A DNA stretch of 64,000 nt from assembly GCF_000024425.1 (NCBI RefSeq), contig NC_013946.1:1674001-1738000 (forward strand). Direction: 5' to 3'. The notes below the pieces were generated by a model. It was not told where the DNA came from and ran no database searches. It was given only the letters and a program-made list of their open reading frames with translations. Numbering within the stretch: position 1 is the first letter of the stretch; each line of letters begins with the position of its first letter. Source of the stretch: Meiothermus ruber DSM 1279 (GTDB lineage Bacteria > Deinococcota > Deinococci > Deinococcales > Thermaceae). A program made the translations under genes and the position numbers. Below, piece after piece: positions 1 through 7,623 of this stretch.

Positions 1-1644
1 GAGCATATCCCAGATCTGATAGGCCACCTGGGGCGACCAGAGCAGAACTTTTTTGGTCTCAGGCTGGTAGATTATGCGGCCGTTGCTGTCCTCAACCCGA
101 AGCACCAGCCGGGGCTCCACCCAGTAGCCCCCATTGACAAAGCTGGCGTAAGCAGCGGCCAGGCCCATGGGCGTGATCTCGGCGCCACCCCCAATCGCGT
201 TGGCCAGCACGGCCATATTGCCGGTCAGGCGGAAGCCAGCGGTGCGCAGCTTATCGCCCAGGCGCTGCACCCCGATGGCCTCGGCGGTGCGAATGGCCGG
301 CAGGTTCAGCGAGCGATCCAGGGCGTAGCGGATGCTGACCGGGCGGTCTAGGTAGCGGCCATCGAAATTTTTAGGCCGCCACACCCCCTGGGGCGTGCGG
401 TACTCGATGGGTGAGTCGCGCACGGTGGTGGCCTGGGTCCAGCCAGCTTCCAGGGCGACCCCGTAAGTAAAGGGTTTGATGGCCGAGCCGGGACTACGCC
501 AGGCCTGGGTGGCCCGGTTGAACTCACCCTCGGTGCCTGGCCGGGCCCCCACCATAGCCAGCACCTCGCCCGAGTTGGGCTCGAGGCCCACCAGCGCGAG
601 CTGGGCCTGATCGGGTAGGCGGCGGCCCGTCACCGCCTTTTCAGCAGCGGTCTGCATCCGGAGATCCAGGGTTGTGATTATGCGCAGGCCACCCTGTTCA
701 CGCAGCTTGTCTGCACCTATTTTTTCTTTTAGATAGCGCTGTACCTCATATACAAAGTATGGAGCCAGGCGCACATTGCGTTCGGGCACAATTCGCACGC
801 TGGGGTCAACCAGCTTGGCATTCTTGAGGTTGCCGTTGTCGTCGTATTCCACTTCCCAGCCCTTGGGCACCAGCTTATAACGCCACGCCGCATCGGCCTC
901 AGACTGGCTAATCCACCCCTCCGAGACCATGTTGTTCAGCAATACCCGCATGCGCCGTCGGGTCGAGCTGAAGTCCAGGTAGCGGGTGTTCGGCGCAGGA
1001 ATCAGCACGGCCAGGTAAGCCCCTTCGGCCAGGTTAAGCTCGGACGGCTCCTTACCAAAATAGGCCTGGGCCGCGGCCCAGATGCCCTGTGCGTTGCCGC
1101 CCCAGGGCACCACGTTCAGGTACATCTCTAAAATTTCCTCTTTGGAGTAGCGCCGCTCAACCTGAATAGCCAGCGGAAATTCCTTCAGTTTGCGCTCGAG
1201 GCCGCTGATACCCCGCCGCTCGAGGGCCAGATCCCTTAGCAGGGTGTTCTTGACCACCTGGGTGGTGATGGTGGAGCCCCCCTGTAGATCACCGCGCAAG
1301 GTGTAGTAAACCCCGCCCAGCAACCGGATGAAGTCGATGCCGTAGTGCCTGAAAAAGCGCTGATCCTCCGAAACCACCACCGCCACGGCCGCTGCGGGGG
1401 ATACCTCGGAAAGCCGCACCAACTGCCGGGCAATAGCCCGCCCATCCTCCACCGAGGCCAGATCGGCAATGGGAATACCATCGCGGGTGTAGAAGGTAGA
1501 GGTGGCCGTGAAGCGCAAATCTTCAAGGGTCTCGAGGCTAGGCAGGTCGCGCAGGAGCAGCCAGGTTACGTACCCTGCGGCTCCCAGTGCGCCCAGAAAC
1601 CCTGCAAGTAGCACCAGCCGCAAAACCTGAAGCAATCTTCGCAC
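1..1644 (-). CDS. Class A penicillin-binding protein (PBP1A-like), C-terminus off the window
   Basis: Bifunctional peptidoglycan synthase that polymerises glycan strands and cross-links stem peptides at the outer face of the inner membrane. 548 codons are visible. A short basic start (VRRLLQ) leads into a hydrophobic anchor (about residues 7-30). The GT51 transglycosylase domain follows, with SEDQRFFRHYGIDF near residue 90 and GGSTITTQVVKN near residue 115. The transpeptidase domain has the SxxK motif as S387-A-I-K in GSAIKPFTYGVALEAG, and then SLN as the SxN motif. The KTG motif must lie just beyond the left edge. The start is taken as GTG at 1644, because a -10 box TAAACT ends 7 nt upstream and there is no Shine-Dalgarno site. 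The domain assignment is secure; which PBP1 paralogue it is cannot be told. Confidence 0.93.
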   Translation of the reverse strand, partial: MRRLLQVLRLVLLAGFLGALGAAGYVTWLLLRDLPSLETLEDLRFTATSTFYTRDGIPIADLASVEDGRAIARQLVRLSEVSPAAAVAVVVSEDQRFFRHYGIDFIRLLGGVYYTLRGDLQGGSTITTQVVKNTLLRDLALERRGISGLERKLKEFPLAIQVERRYSKEEILEMYLNVVPWGGNAQGIWAAAQAYFGKEPSELNLAEGAYLAVLIPAPNTRYLDFSSTRRRMRVLLNNMVSEGWISQSEADAAWRYKLVPKGWEVEYDDNGNLKNAKLVDPSVRIVPERNVRLAPYFVYEVQRYLKEKIGADKLREQGGLRIITTLDLRMQTAAEKAVTGRRLPDQAQLALVGLEPNSGEVLAMVGARPGTEGEFNRATQAWRSPGSAIKPFTYGVALEAGWTQATTVRDSPIEYRTPQGVWRPKNFDGRYLDRPVSIRYALDRSLNLPAIRTAEAIGVQRLGDKLRTAGFRLTGNMAVLANAIGGGAEITPMGLAAAYASFVNGGYWVEPRLVLRVEDSNGRIIYQPETKKVLLWSPQVAYQIWDML

Positions 1645-1651
1645 GTGCCCC

Positions 1652-1657
1652 AGTTTA
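1652..1657 (-). promoter_or_regulatory. -10 box of the penicillin-binding protein gene (leaderless type)
   Basis: TAAACT on the minus strand, 7 nt before the GTG start. No Shine-Dalgarno sequence lies between, so transcription probably starts at or next to the start codon. No good -35 is visible at 16-18 bp. Confidence 0.45.
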
Positions 1658-1705
1658 GCAGCATTGCATTAGAGGGTTTGTAATGCTTATTTTGAGCCCA
1701 AAGAC

Positions 1706-2098
1706 CTAAGGACTGGGCTGCGGCCTTGCCAGGTTGCGGAGAATATTGGAAAAGGCCTTGCGGTCTACCGGCTTGGAAAGCACGTGATCAACCCTGGCAA
1801 ACTCGGCGGTTAGCTTGGTTCGCTCGTCGCCATCGGTAAGGAACAGCACCACCGGTACTTCTCGCAAGCGACGGCTCATTTTGAGGCGGGAAGCAATTGA
1901 AAAGGGGTCTATTTCTATTGCATCGTCTAGCACGATGGCACGGGGGGTATGGGCTTTCAGGTAATCCAGGCCTTCCTTAGCACTCTCGAAAAATTGCGCC
2001 TCAATACCTTGCTCCTCGATAGCCAGTTCGAGCAAAGCCCGCAAGGTCTGGCTCGAGGTTACTATCAACACCTTATTGCTTGGCACTGCTTCCGACAT
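1706..2098 (-). CDS. Stand-alone receiver-domain protein with degenerate acidic pocket
   Basis: A 130-residue protein with the CheY-like alpha/beta receiver fold and no output domain. Strand 1 reads KVLIVTSSQTL, where an active receiver has two or three acidic residues binding Mg2+. Here they are T-S-S, so the pocket is incomplete. The usual phosphorylation aspartate is present in AIVLDDAIEID (D58/D59), the switch Thr in FLTDGDE, and the conserved Lys in LSKP (K109). It lies just upstream of the penicillin-binding protein gene on the same strand, with 61 bp between. It may be a single-domain protein-interaction module rather than a phosphorelay receiver. The function is unknown; a histidine kinase partner is not in the window. 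Confidence 0.75.
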   Translation of the reverse strand: MSEAVPSNKVLIVTSSQTLRALLELAIEEQGIEAQFFESAKEGLDYLKAHTPRAIVLDDAIEIDPFSIASRLKMSRRLREVPVVLFLTDGDERTKLTAEFARVDHVLSKPVDRKAFSNILRNLARPQPSP

Positions 2099-2223
2099 AC
2101 TAGCTAGATGCTAGCAAACCCAGGGCGAAGGACAGGCCCAAATATCACAGTCATGCAGCCAGCGCGCGCTCCGGGGCGGTGCCCCGCCTGGGCTCACAAA
2201 CCGCAAAATCGCCTTAAAGCCAA

Positions 2224-2252
2224 CCACCCGAGGGGTATTCACCCCCGGGTGG
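2224..2252 (-). terminator. Hairpin downstream of tRNA-Gln
   Basis: CCACCCG pairs with CGGGTGG and, inside it, GGGGT pairs with ACCCC around an ATTC loop, with one bulged A. This is a 12-bp GC-rich stem 15 nt past the tRNA 3' end on the minus strand. The following sequence has only a weak T run, so this may be a terminator or a 3' processing signal. Confidence 0.5.
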
Positions 2253-2266
2253 GTGCGTCCTGCTGC

Positions 2267-2340
2267 TGGCTGGGGCACGTGGACTCGAACCACGACCGAC
2301 GGTTCCAAAGACCGTTGTCCTGCCATTAGACGATGCCCCA
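2267..2340 (-). tRNA. tRNA-Gln (anticodon UUG)
   Basis: Read on the minus strand it forms a full cloverleaf. The 7-bp acceptor stem TGGGGCA/TGCCCCA closes, the anticodon stem ACGGT/ACCGT encloses loop CTTTGGA with anticodon TTG, and the T arm contains GGTTCGAGTCC. The discriminator base is G and CCA is encoded (2269-2267). It decodes CAA, and CAG by wobble. It has its own consensus promoter at 2390-2418 and a hairpin downstream, so it is probably a single-gene transcription unit. Confidence 0.96.
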
Positions 2341-2389
2341 GCGGAAGGCGCCATTGGGTTGCCAGAAACCCCGCAGGACAGCAATCGGT

Positions 2390-2418
2390 ATTTTAGGGGT
2401 CTTCGCACCGTGTGTCAA
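2390..2418 (-). promoter_or_regulatory. Consensus promoter for tRNA-Gln
   Basis: On the minus strand TTGACA (2418-2413), a 17-bp spacer, then TAAAAT (2395-2390). Transcription would start about 40 nt before the mature tRNA 5' end at 2340. Confidence 0.8.
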
Positions 2419-2432
2419 ACCCACCGGCCAGC

Positions 2433-2783
2433 CTAGGCTGCATAGCCTAGCATCCGCTGCAAGAGACGGGGGTTTTGCGTATGCGCTTGCAGATCAACCG
2501 CCAGAAGTTTCAAGTATTCGGCAAAGACAGGCTCGAGCTGTGGCATCCAGGCGCGCAACACAGCCTCGGAAAGACCCAGGTGCTCGGCCCATAGCTCAAC
2601 CAGCTCGGTCGCCTTGATGGGCAGGTGGGCCTGCCAGCGGTAATGCAAGGTGGGCACCAGGTGCGCCACCACAAAATGCCGGTCAATCAGCCAGTCCAGT
2701 TGAGTACCTTGCTTTTGGACAAATAGGGCCAGGGCAGTAAGGGCGCTTTGTTCTAAGGTTTTGACGTTGAGAGGACGTTTCAT
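2433..2783 (-). CDS. Small protein of unknown function (116 aa)
   Basis: I do not recognise the family. It is a soluble, helix-rich protein with no membrane segment, signal peptide or cysteine motif. It has many Leu, Trp and His residues (for example HLVPTLHYRWQAHLP and LVELWAEHLGLSE). The start codon ATG at 2783 follows GGGAGAACAAGC, a usable ribosome-binding site. It lies between tRNA-Gln and the divergent Lrp gene. Codon use and the CTCGAG-rich style match its neighbours, so it looks like a resident gene, possibly lineage-specific. Confidence 0.65.
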   Translation of the reverse strand: MKRPLNVKTLEQSALTALALFVQKQGTQLDWLIDRHFVVAHLVPTLHYRWQAHLPIKATELVELWAEHLGLSEAVLRAWMPQLEPVFAEYLKLLAVDLQAHTQNPRLLQRMLGYAA

Positions 2784-2898
2784 GCTTGTTCTCCCTGATC
2801 GGCCAGGCTCGAGCCGATGTCTTTATGGTAGTAGGTAGACTCACAACTGAGAATGGCATATCGAAATAAATAAATGGATTTTTCAAACGAAAACAAAG

Positions 2899-2904
2899 TA
2901 AAAT
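2899..2904 (+). promoter_or_regulatory. -10 box of the Lrp/AsnC gene (leaderless type)
   Basis: TAAAAT lies exactly 6 nt before ATG 2911. TGGATT (2875-2880) is a possible weak -35 at 18 bp. The in-frame TTG at 2905 abuts this box, which argues for ATG 2911 as the start. The surrounding 60 bp are AT-rich. Confidence 0.55.
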
Positions 2905-2910
2905 TTGCCT

Positions 2911-3381
2911 ATGGCTATTGAATCTAAACCTCTGGACGAGGTCTCGTGGAAGATCCTGGAGCTGCTTCAGCAAAACGCCCGCCTGCCCTACAGCGAACTG
3001 GGCCGGCAGGTGGGGTTGTCGGCGCCCGCCGTGGCCGAACGGGTACGCCGGATGGAGGAGGCCGGGATTATCCGGGGCTACCGGGCCGATGTGGATCCCA
3101 GCCAGCTGGGGTATACCCTCGAGGTTTTCATCCGGGCCGAGGTCACACATAGCCACCACGAGGCCGCCATCCGCTATATATCCCAGCTACCCAATGTGCT
3201 CGAGTTCTGGAACCTGACGGGGCGCGATGGCTACTTGATTCGGGCGGTATTCCGCTCTGTGCAGGAGCTCGAGCAGGTGCTAAACCAGAAGCTGGGCATC
3301 TACGGCACAACCACCACAGCCCTGGTGCTTTCCAAACCAGTGGCCTTTCGTGTTCTTAGCCAAGCACAAGCGATCCAGTAG
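2911..3381 (+). CDS. Lrp/AsnC family transcriptional regulator
   Basis: A feast/famine-type DNA-binding protein of 156 residues. The N-terminal winged helix-turn-helix covers about residues 8-55 (WKILELLQQNARLPYSELG, then GLSAPAVAERVRRMEEAGII). The C-terminal RAM/AsnC ligand-binding and oligomerisation domain covers about 65-145 (TLEVFIRAEV, VLEFWNLTGRDGYLIRAVF). Members usually sense an amino acid and bind DNA as dimers or octamers. The ligand and targets cannot be read here. Its neighbours do not form an operon with it: the gene before is divergent and the Fe-S gene after is convergent, with 9 bp between. Confidence 0.9.
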   Translation: MAIESKPLDEVSWKILELLQQNARLPYSELGRQVGLSAPAVAERVRRMEEAGIIRGYRADVDPSQLGYTLEVFIRAEVTHSHHEAAIRYISQLPNVLEFWNLTGRDGYLIRAVFRSVQELEQVLNQKLGIYGTTTTALVLSKPVAFRVLSQAQAIQ

Positions 3382-3390
3382 CGTTGTAAT

Positions 3391-4356
3391 TCACAGGTCG
3401 TACCAGGGGGGCCGGCCTCGGAACAGCTCGATGGGCGCCCCCAAGACCTCTTCCCTTCCAGCCTCTACCAGCGAGATAACCTGCGGCGGGCAGCTCTCCA
3501 GGCAAGCCCCACACCCCGTACAGGCCGATACATTCAACTTGAGCACGTACTCCTCGCCGCCAGGTGCGCGTTCACGCTCGACGGCCTTGGTGGGGCAGAC
3601 ATTGCTACAAACCGGGCATAAGGTACACCCTTCAGCCACCGCGATGCGGGGCCAGCGGACGGCCTGGGCCCGATAAGCGGCCAGCCTGCGCAAGCGAAGC
3701 TCAGCGGGCAGCTCACCCCTTTTATCCTCATAGGGTTCCAAAGGCGGTAGGGGCAGGTTGGGTACCAGTTCCGCAGCCGAGCGCTTAGCCCCTCCTAGCA
3801 GGGCCCCAAAAAACTCCCGGCGGCCTACCTCGGCCCCGCGCAGGGGCTGGTTTTGTATATGCACCTCGAGCCCAGGAAAATACCGCTTGGCCTCCTGCAC
3901 CGCCCATTGCACACGCTCTGGAATGGTGGGGCCCCCAATCCGACAGCTTTCGCAGTCGCCCCGGGCCAGAACGAGTGCACCGAAACGAGAGGCGGCCTCA
4001 GCCAGAGCGCCAGGGGTTAGCTGGCCCAGGCAGTGGATCTCGTCGCCTGCCCCCGGCGCTTTAGAACAGCGGATCTGGCCGCGCCCGCGGTGCAGTTTCT
4101 CCTGTATAGGCCCCAGCGGAAACTCGAGGGCCAGACCGGGACAGACGGCCGTGCATAACCCGCAGCTTGTGCACTTTACCTCGTCGATCTCAGCGGTAAA
4201 GCTCTCCAGATTAATAGCCCCGTGCGGGCAAACTTGCTGGCATTTATCGCATCCCCCGACGCTGTTGCGCTCGAGCAGGCAGCGCGGCCCGGTGTATTCG
4301 GGGGTGGGGTCGGTGAGTTTTAGAAAGGCCCCAACAAGGTTGTCAAGCAGTCCCAC
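3391..4356 (-). CDS. Multi-cluster 4Fe-4S ferredoxin-like protein
   Basis: A 321-residue cytoplasmic-looking iron-sulfur protein. The N-terminal dicluster has C36-x2-C39-x3-C43-P with an extra upstream Cys26, then C62-x2-C65-x2-C68-x3-C72-P. The C-terminal dicluster has GCTLCPVCSNVCP and ACTGCGACLESCPP. Between them is a domain with IRCSKAPG, IHCLGQL and LARGDCESCRIGG, which adds more cysteines and could hold a further cluster or a redox disulfide. Such proteins carry electrons between dehydrogenases and acceptors, but no partner subunit is encoded nearby. It is convergent with the Lrp gene and followed upstream by aroF on the same strand. I do not assign a specific pathway. Confidence 0.8.
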   Translation of the reverse strand: MGLLDNLVGAFLKLTDPTPEYTGPRCLLERNSVGGCDKCQQVCPHGAINLESFTAEIDEVKCTSCGLCTAVCPGLALEFPLGPIQEKLHRGRGQIRCSKAPGAGDEIHCLGQLTPGALAEAASRFGALVLARGDCESCRIGGPTIPERVQWAVQEAKRYFPGLEVHIQNQPLRGAEVGRREFFGALLGGAKRSAAELVPNLPLPPLEPYEDKRGELPAELRLRRLAAYRAQAVRWPRIAVAEGCTLCPVCSNVCPTKAVERERAPGGEEYVLKLNVSACTGCGACLESCPPQVISLVEAGREEVLGAPIELFRGRPPWYDL

Positions 4357-4434
4357 AGCAACAGCCTACCGGATTGGTTGAGGTAAAGAGGGGAAAAACC
4401 AACAGTTTAGGCTAAAAGGCTGTGGGCGCATCTG

Positions 4435-5514
4435 CTACACCCTCGAGGCCGGCTTCGGCATGAGGTCTTCGATGGCCTGCAAAAACTGCTCAAACTGGGC
4501 GAAGTCGAGCTGTTGTTCGTTGTCGGAGAGGGCCACTTTAGGGTTGGGGTGCACCTCAACATGCACCCCATCCAGGCCGGCTGCCAGAGCGGCTCGAGCC
4601 AGGGGGGCCAGCAAATCCCGCCGCCCCGCCGCGTGGGTCACATCCACAATCACCGGCAGATGGGTGAGCTGTTTAGCCAGGATGGCCGCCGATAGATCGA
4701 GGGTGTTTCGGGTCCACTTTTCATAAGTGCGGATGCCGCGCTCACACAAGATCACCTCGGAATTACCCTGCGAAAGTATATATTCGGCGCTGTAAAACCA
4801 CTCCTCGATGGTCTGGGCAAAACCCCGCTTGAGCAGCACCGGCTTGTTGGCTTTGCCCACCTCACGCAGCAGGGCAAAGTTCTGCGCATTGCGGGTGCCT
4901 ACCTGCAGGATGTCGGCATACTGGGCCACCCGTTCCACATCGCGGGTATCCATCACCTCGGTAACAAAAACCATCCCGTTGGCATCGGCAGCCGCACGGC
5001 CTATCTTGAGGGCTGGCTCCCCCATACCCTGAAAGCCATACGGGGAGGTGCGGGGTTTGTAGGCCCCACCGCGTAAAACCTTCACCCCATGCCCGGCCAG
5101 AAACTTAGCGGTGAGCAGCATCTGTTCTTCCGATTCAATGGAGCAGGGCCCAGCTACCAGCACCTTATCCCGGCCAAAGACCACATCTCCAACCCGAACT
5201 GTGGTGTCCTCGGGCTTGACCTGGCGTGAGTAGAGGAATTTTTGTTTATCTTGCTGCTCTTCTAAGTCCAGCGAGGCCTTGAAAATTTCCTTGAATAGCC
5301 GCTTGATGGTCTCAGCCGGGTAGGGCCCCGGGTTCTCCCGGGTCAGGTAGGCCAGCATCTCCTCTTCCCTTTTGGGGTCGTAGTGGGGCAGGCCCAGCTC
5401 GGTTTGCACCCGGCCGATCTCGCTCACCAGCTTGCCGCGTTCAGAGAGGAGACGGAGCAGTTCGCGGTTGATCCGGTCAACCTCCTTGCGCAGGTCTAAG
5501 ATTCGCTGATCCAT
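4435..5514 (-). CDS. aroF: Bifunctional chorismate mutase / 3-deoxy-7-phosphoheptulonate synthase
   Basis: First enzyme of the shikimate pathway: condenses phosphoenolpyruvate and erythrose 4-phosphate to DAHP. Residues 1-85 form an AroQ-type chorismate mutase domain (LRKEVDRINRELLRLLSERG, HYDPKREEEML). Residues 100-350 form the type I-beta DAHP synthase barrel with LVAGPCSIES, LRGGAYKPRTSPYGFQG, GTRNAQNF, KRGFAQTIEEW and VDVTHAAGRRDLL. In this fusion class the mutase domain usually acts as the prephenate/chorismate feedback sensor. The 359-residue length fits the family. A promoter TTGCTT-17 bp-TATACC lies just upstream (5524-5552). Confidence 0.95.
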   Translation of the reverse strand: MDQRILDLRKEVDRINRELLRLLSERGKLVSEIGRVQTELGLPHYDPKREEEMLAYLTRENPGPYPAETIKRLFKEIFKASLDLEEQQDKQKFLYSRQVKPEDTTVRVGDVVFGRDKVLVAGPCSIESEEQMLLTAKFLAGHGVKVLRGGAYKPRTSPYGFQGMGEPALKIGRAAADANGMVFVTEVMDTRDVERVAQYADILQVGTRNAQNFALLREVGKANKPVLLKRGFAQTIEEWFYSAEYILSQGNSEVILCERGIRTYEKWTRNTLDLSAAILAKQLTHLPVIVDVTHAAGRRDLLAPLARAALAAGLDGVHVEVHPNPKVALSDNEQQLDFAQFEQFLQAIEDLMPKPASRV

Positions 5515-5523
5515 GAACCCAAT

Positions 5524-5552
5524 GGTATACCAAAGTTGTCTTTTACAAGCAA
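5524..5552 (-). promoter_or_regulatory. Probable promoter of aroF
   Basis: On the minus strand TTGCTT (5552-5547), a 17-bp spacer and TATACC (5529-5524), 9 nt before the ATG at 5514. No strong Shine-Dalgarno sequence is seen, so the leader is very short. Confidence 0.5.
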
Positions 5553-5562
5553 GCCCAGTCCC

Positions 5563-6315
5563 CTAAACCGGGCTGGTTTCCACTTCCCTGGGGCGGCCCC
5601 GCTCAGCCCACTTTACCAACAAAATGGAAACGCCATAAAGCACCATTAGAGGAAGGGATACCAGGCTCAGGTTGACCACATCCACCGTAGGGGTAATCAG
5701 GGCGGCCAGGGTGACCAACAAGACCACCGCAATGCGCCAGTTATCCACCAGGAAGCGGCTCGAGAGCAGACCCAGCTTGGCTAGCAGGAAGCTCACCACC
5801 GGCATTTCGAACAGGATGCCCATCAGGGCCAGGAAGGTCACCACCTGTCCCATGTACATTCCGATAGAAATTTGCGGGGTGACCACATCCCCCAGAAAGC
5901 CCAGCAAGAATGGAACCGCAAAGGGCAGCAGCACAAAATAGGCGAACACCGCTCCTAGCGCGAAGCTGAAACCTGCTCCCAGGATAAACGGAACCGCCAG
6001 TCGGCGCTCGTGCAGGTACAGTCCGGGGGCGATAAAAGCCCATATCTGGTAGACGATAAAGGGCAGCGCCAGGGCCAGCCCCCCAAACGCGGCCACCTTG
6101 AAAGCAGTAAGGAAGGGTTCGGTAATGTTCAGGACGATTAGCTCGGCTTTGAGCGAAGCATTGGCGTTGTAGGCATCCAGGGGCCGCCGTAGGGCCTCGA
6201 GGATCTGCACACGAAACGTAAAGGCTACTGCGGTCATCACCGCCCAGGACACGATGGCCCAGATCAAGCGGCTGCGCAATTCCTCCAGGTGTTCCATCAA
6301 AGGGGCTTCACGCAT
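5563..6315 (-). CDS. tatC: Sec-independent protein translocase TatC
   Basis: Polytopic inner-membrane receptor of the twin-arginine pathway, which exports folded proteins. The 250-residue length and six hydrophobic segments match the family. The N-terminal signature MEHLEELRSRLIWAIVSW is intact, and the segment AFIAPGLYLHERRLAVPF is the conserved first-loop region. Its ATG is 10 nt after the tatA stop, with GAGGGGGT in front, so tatA and tatC are one operon. A client with a textbook Tat signal is encoded in this window at 19201-20970. Confidence 0.96.
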   Translation of the reverse strand: MREAPLMEHLEELRSRLIWAIVSWAVMTAVAFTFRVQILEALRRPLDAYNANASLKAELIVLNITEPFLTAFKVAAFGGLALALPFIVYQIWAFIAPGLYLHERRLAVPFILGAGFSFALGAVFAYFVLLPFAVPFLLGFLGDVVTPQISIGMYMGQVVTFLALMGILFEMPVVSFLLAKLGLLSSRFLVDNWRIAVVLLVTLAALITPTVDVVNLSLVSLPLMVLYGVSILLVKWAERGRPREVETSPV

Positions 6316-6325
6316 GCCGACCCCC

Positions 6326-6580
6326 TCAGGACTTGGTCTCTTCCTTGGCCTCGAGCGGCCGTTTAAGCTCCTCTAGTGGCTTAGCCACCTCCTCCTTGAT
6401 ATCCTTGAGCTCCCGCACATCAGCGGCTTTTTCAAACTCCTCGCGGATGCTTTTAGCCCCACGCTGAAACTCGCGTATGCTCTGACCCAGGCTGCGCCCG
6501 AGTTCGGGAAGCTTGCGGGGCCCGAACAAAAGCAACGCAATCAACAAAATAATCAGGATTTCCGTCATTCCTAGGTTCAT
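6326..6580 (-). CDS. tatA: Sec-independent protein translocase TatA
   Basis: Pore-forming subunit of the Tat system. The 84 residues begin MNLGMTEILIILLIALLLFG (one membrane helix), continue with the hinge FGPRKLPELGRSLGQS and an amphipathic helix, and end in a charged tail. A longer reading frame exists upstream (to 6646), but ATG 6580 is chosen: it is preceded by AGGAGACTGCC and fits the TatA family start. Only one TatA-type gene and no TatB is present, as in the minimal TatAC systems of many bacteria. Confidence 0.93.
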   Translation of the reverse strand: MNLGMTEILIILLIALLLFGPRKLPELGRSLGQSIREFQRGAKSIREEFEKAADVRELKDIKEEVAKPLEELKRPLEAKEETKS

Positions 6581-6708
6581 GGCAGTCTCCTGTGCATAGT
6601 TTACTCCGCCGGCTGAAGGCCGTCTGAAATCCAGGGCACCGCACATACCCCGGCTGTGCCTACCCCCCTCCAGGCCAGGCGAAGCGCAGCCAGCATCGCA
6701 GGTGGGCC

Positions 6709-7620
6709 TTACTTATCGTAGGGTTTGCCAACCGCAGCCGGGGGACGGCTCCGCCCGATAAAGCCAGCGAGCACCAGCATGGTCAGGATGAATGGCAGGG
6801 CTTGAACAATGGTGGCAGGCAAAACATTCCCACCCTGAAGCTGAATAGCCAGCGCCTGGGCGAAGCCAAACAGCAAGGTAGCCCCCAGCACGCCAAACGG
6901 ATGCCATTTACCGAAGATGAGCGCGGCCAGGGCAATAAACCCGGCCCCGGCGCTCATAGCCCGGATAAACTGGTTCAGGAAGCCTATCGAGAGGTAGGCG
7001 CCCGCGATGCCAGCCAGCATACCGGACAGAATTACCGCGGTATAGCGCATCCGTATCACATTAACGCCCATGGTCTCGGCGGCCTCGGGGTGTTCGCCCA
7101 CGGCCCGCAAGCGCAGACCCCAGGGGGTTTTGAAGAGCACCCACCAGACCACCGGCACCAGCAGAAAGGCGATCAGAACCAGGATGGAAACTTCTCCTAT
7201 CCCCAGGTTGACCAGCGGCAGGCGGTTGTTGACCTCCTGAGAGGTGGAGGTGTTGTTGTACAGCACCTGCAGTACGATCGAAGGTGCGCCCAGCGCAGCA
7301 ATGTTGATGGCCGTCCCCGAGACAATCTGGTCGGCGCGGTATTTGATGGAGGCAATGGCGTGAATCAGGCCCACCAGACCGCCCACAATGGCCCCCACCA
7401 GGAGGCCCACCCAGGGGATCCAGAAGGCCTCGAGGCCGCCCGTGGCTACCTCGATGCGGTTGACGGTGATGGCTGCGGCAGCCGCGCCGAATAGAATCAT
7501 GCCCTCGAGGGCGATATTGACCACCCCACTGCGTTCTGAGAACAGCCCACCCAGCGCGGTGAGCAGCAGCGGCGTTGCCTGACGCAAGGTTGAGAAAAAC
7601 AGTGCGATGACAAGCTCCAT
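6709..7620 (-). CDS. Nucleoside/sugar-type ABC transporter permease (NupQ-like)
   Basis: Inner-membrane permease of the BPD_transp_2 family (303 residues, about eight hydrophobic segments). It carries family signatures such as FSERSGVVNIALEGMILFGA near the N-terminus and GLRLRAVGEHPEAAETMGV in the cytoplasmic coupling region. It follows the larger permease by only 3 bp (GGAG before the ATG), so the two form the heterodimeric channel. The matching binding protein and ATPase are at 28234-31074. The substrate is probably a nucleoside or related purine compound, from similarity to BmpA-NupOPQ systems; this is inference. Confidence 0.88.
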   Translation of the reverse strand: MELVIALFFSTLRQATPLLLTALGGLFSERSGVVNIALEGMILFGAAAAAITVNRIEVATGGLEAFWIPWVGLLVGAIVGGLVGLIHAIASIKYRADQIVSGTAINIAALGAPSIVLQVLYNNTSTSQEVNNRLPLVNLGIGEVSILVLIAFLLVPVVWWVLFKTPWGLRLRAVGEHPEAAETMGVNVIRMRYTAVILSGMLAGIAGAYLSIGFLNQFIRAMSAGAGFIALAALIFGKWHPFGVLGATLLFGFAQALAIQLQGGNVLPATIVQALPFILTMLVLAGFIGRSRPPAAVGKPYDK

Positions 7621-7623
7621 GGG

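Noticed and set aside
2905-2910. TTG 2905 as start of the Lrp gene
   Set aside because: It directly abuts the -10 box TAAAAT; ATG 2911 is 6 nt after it, as at the other leaderless genes.
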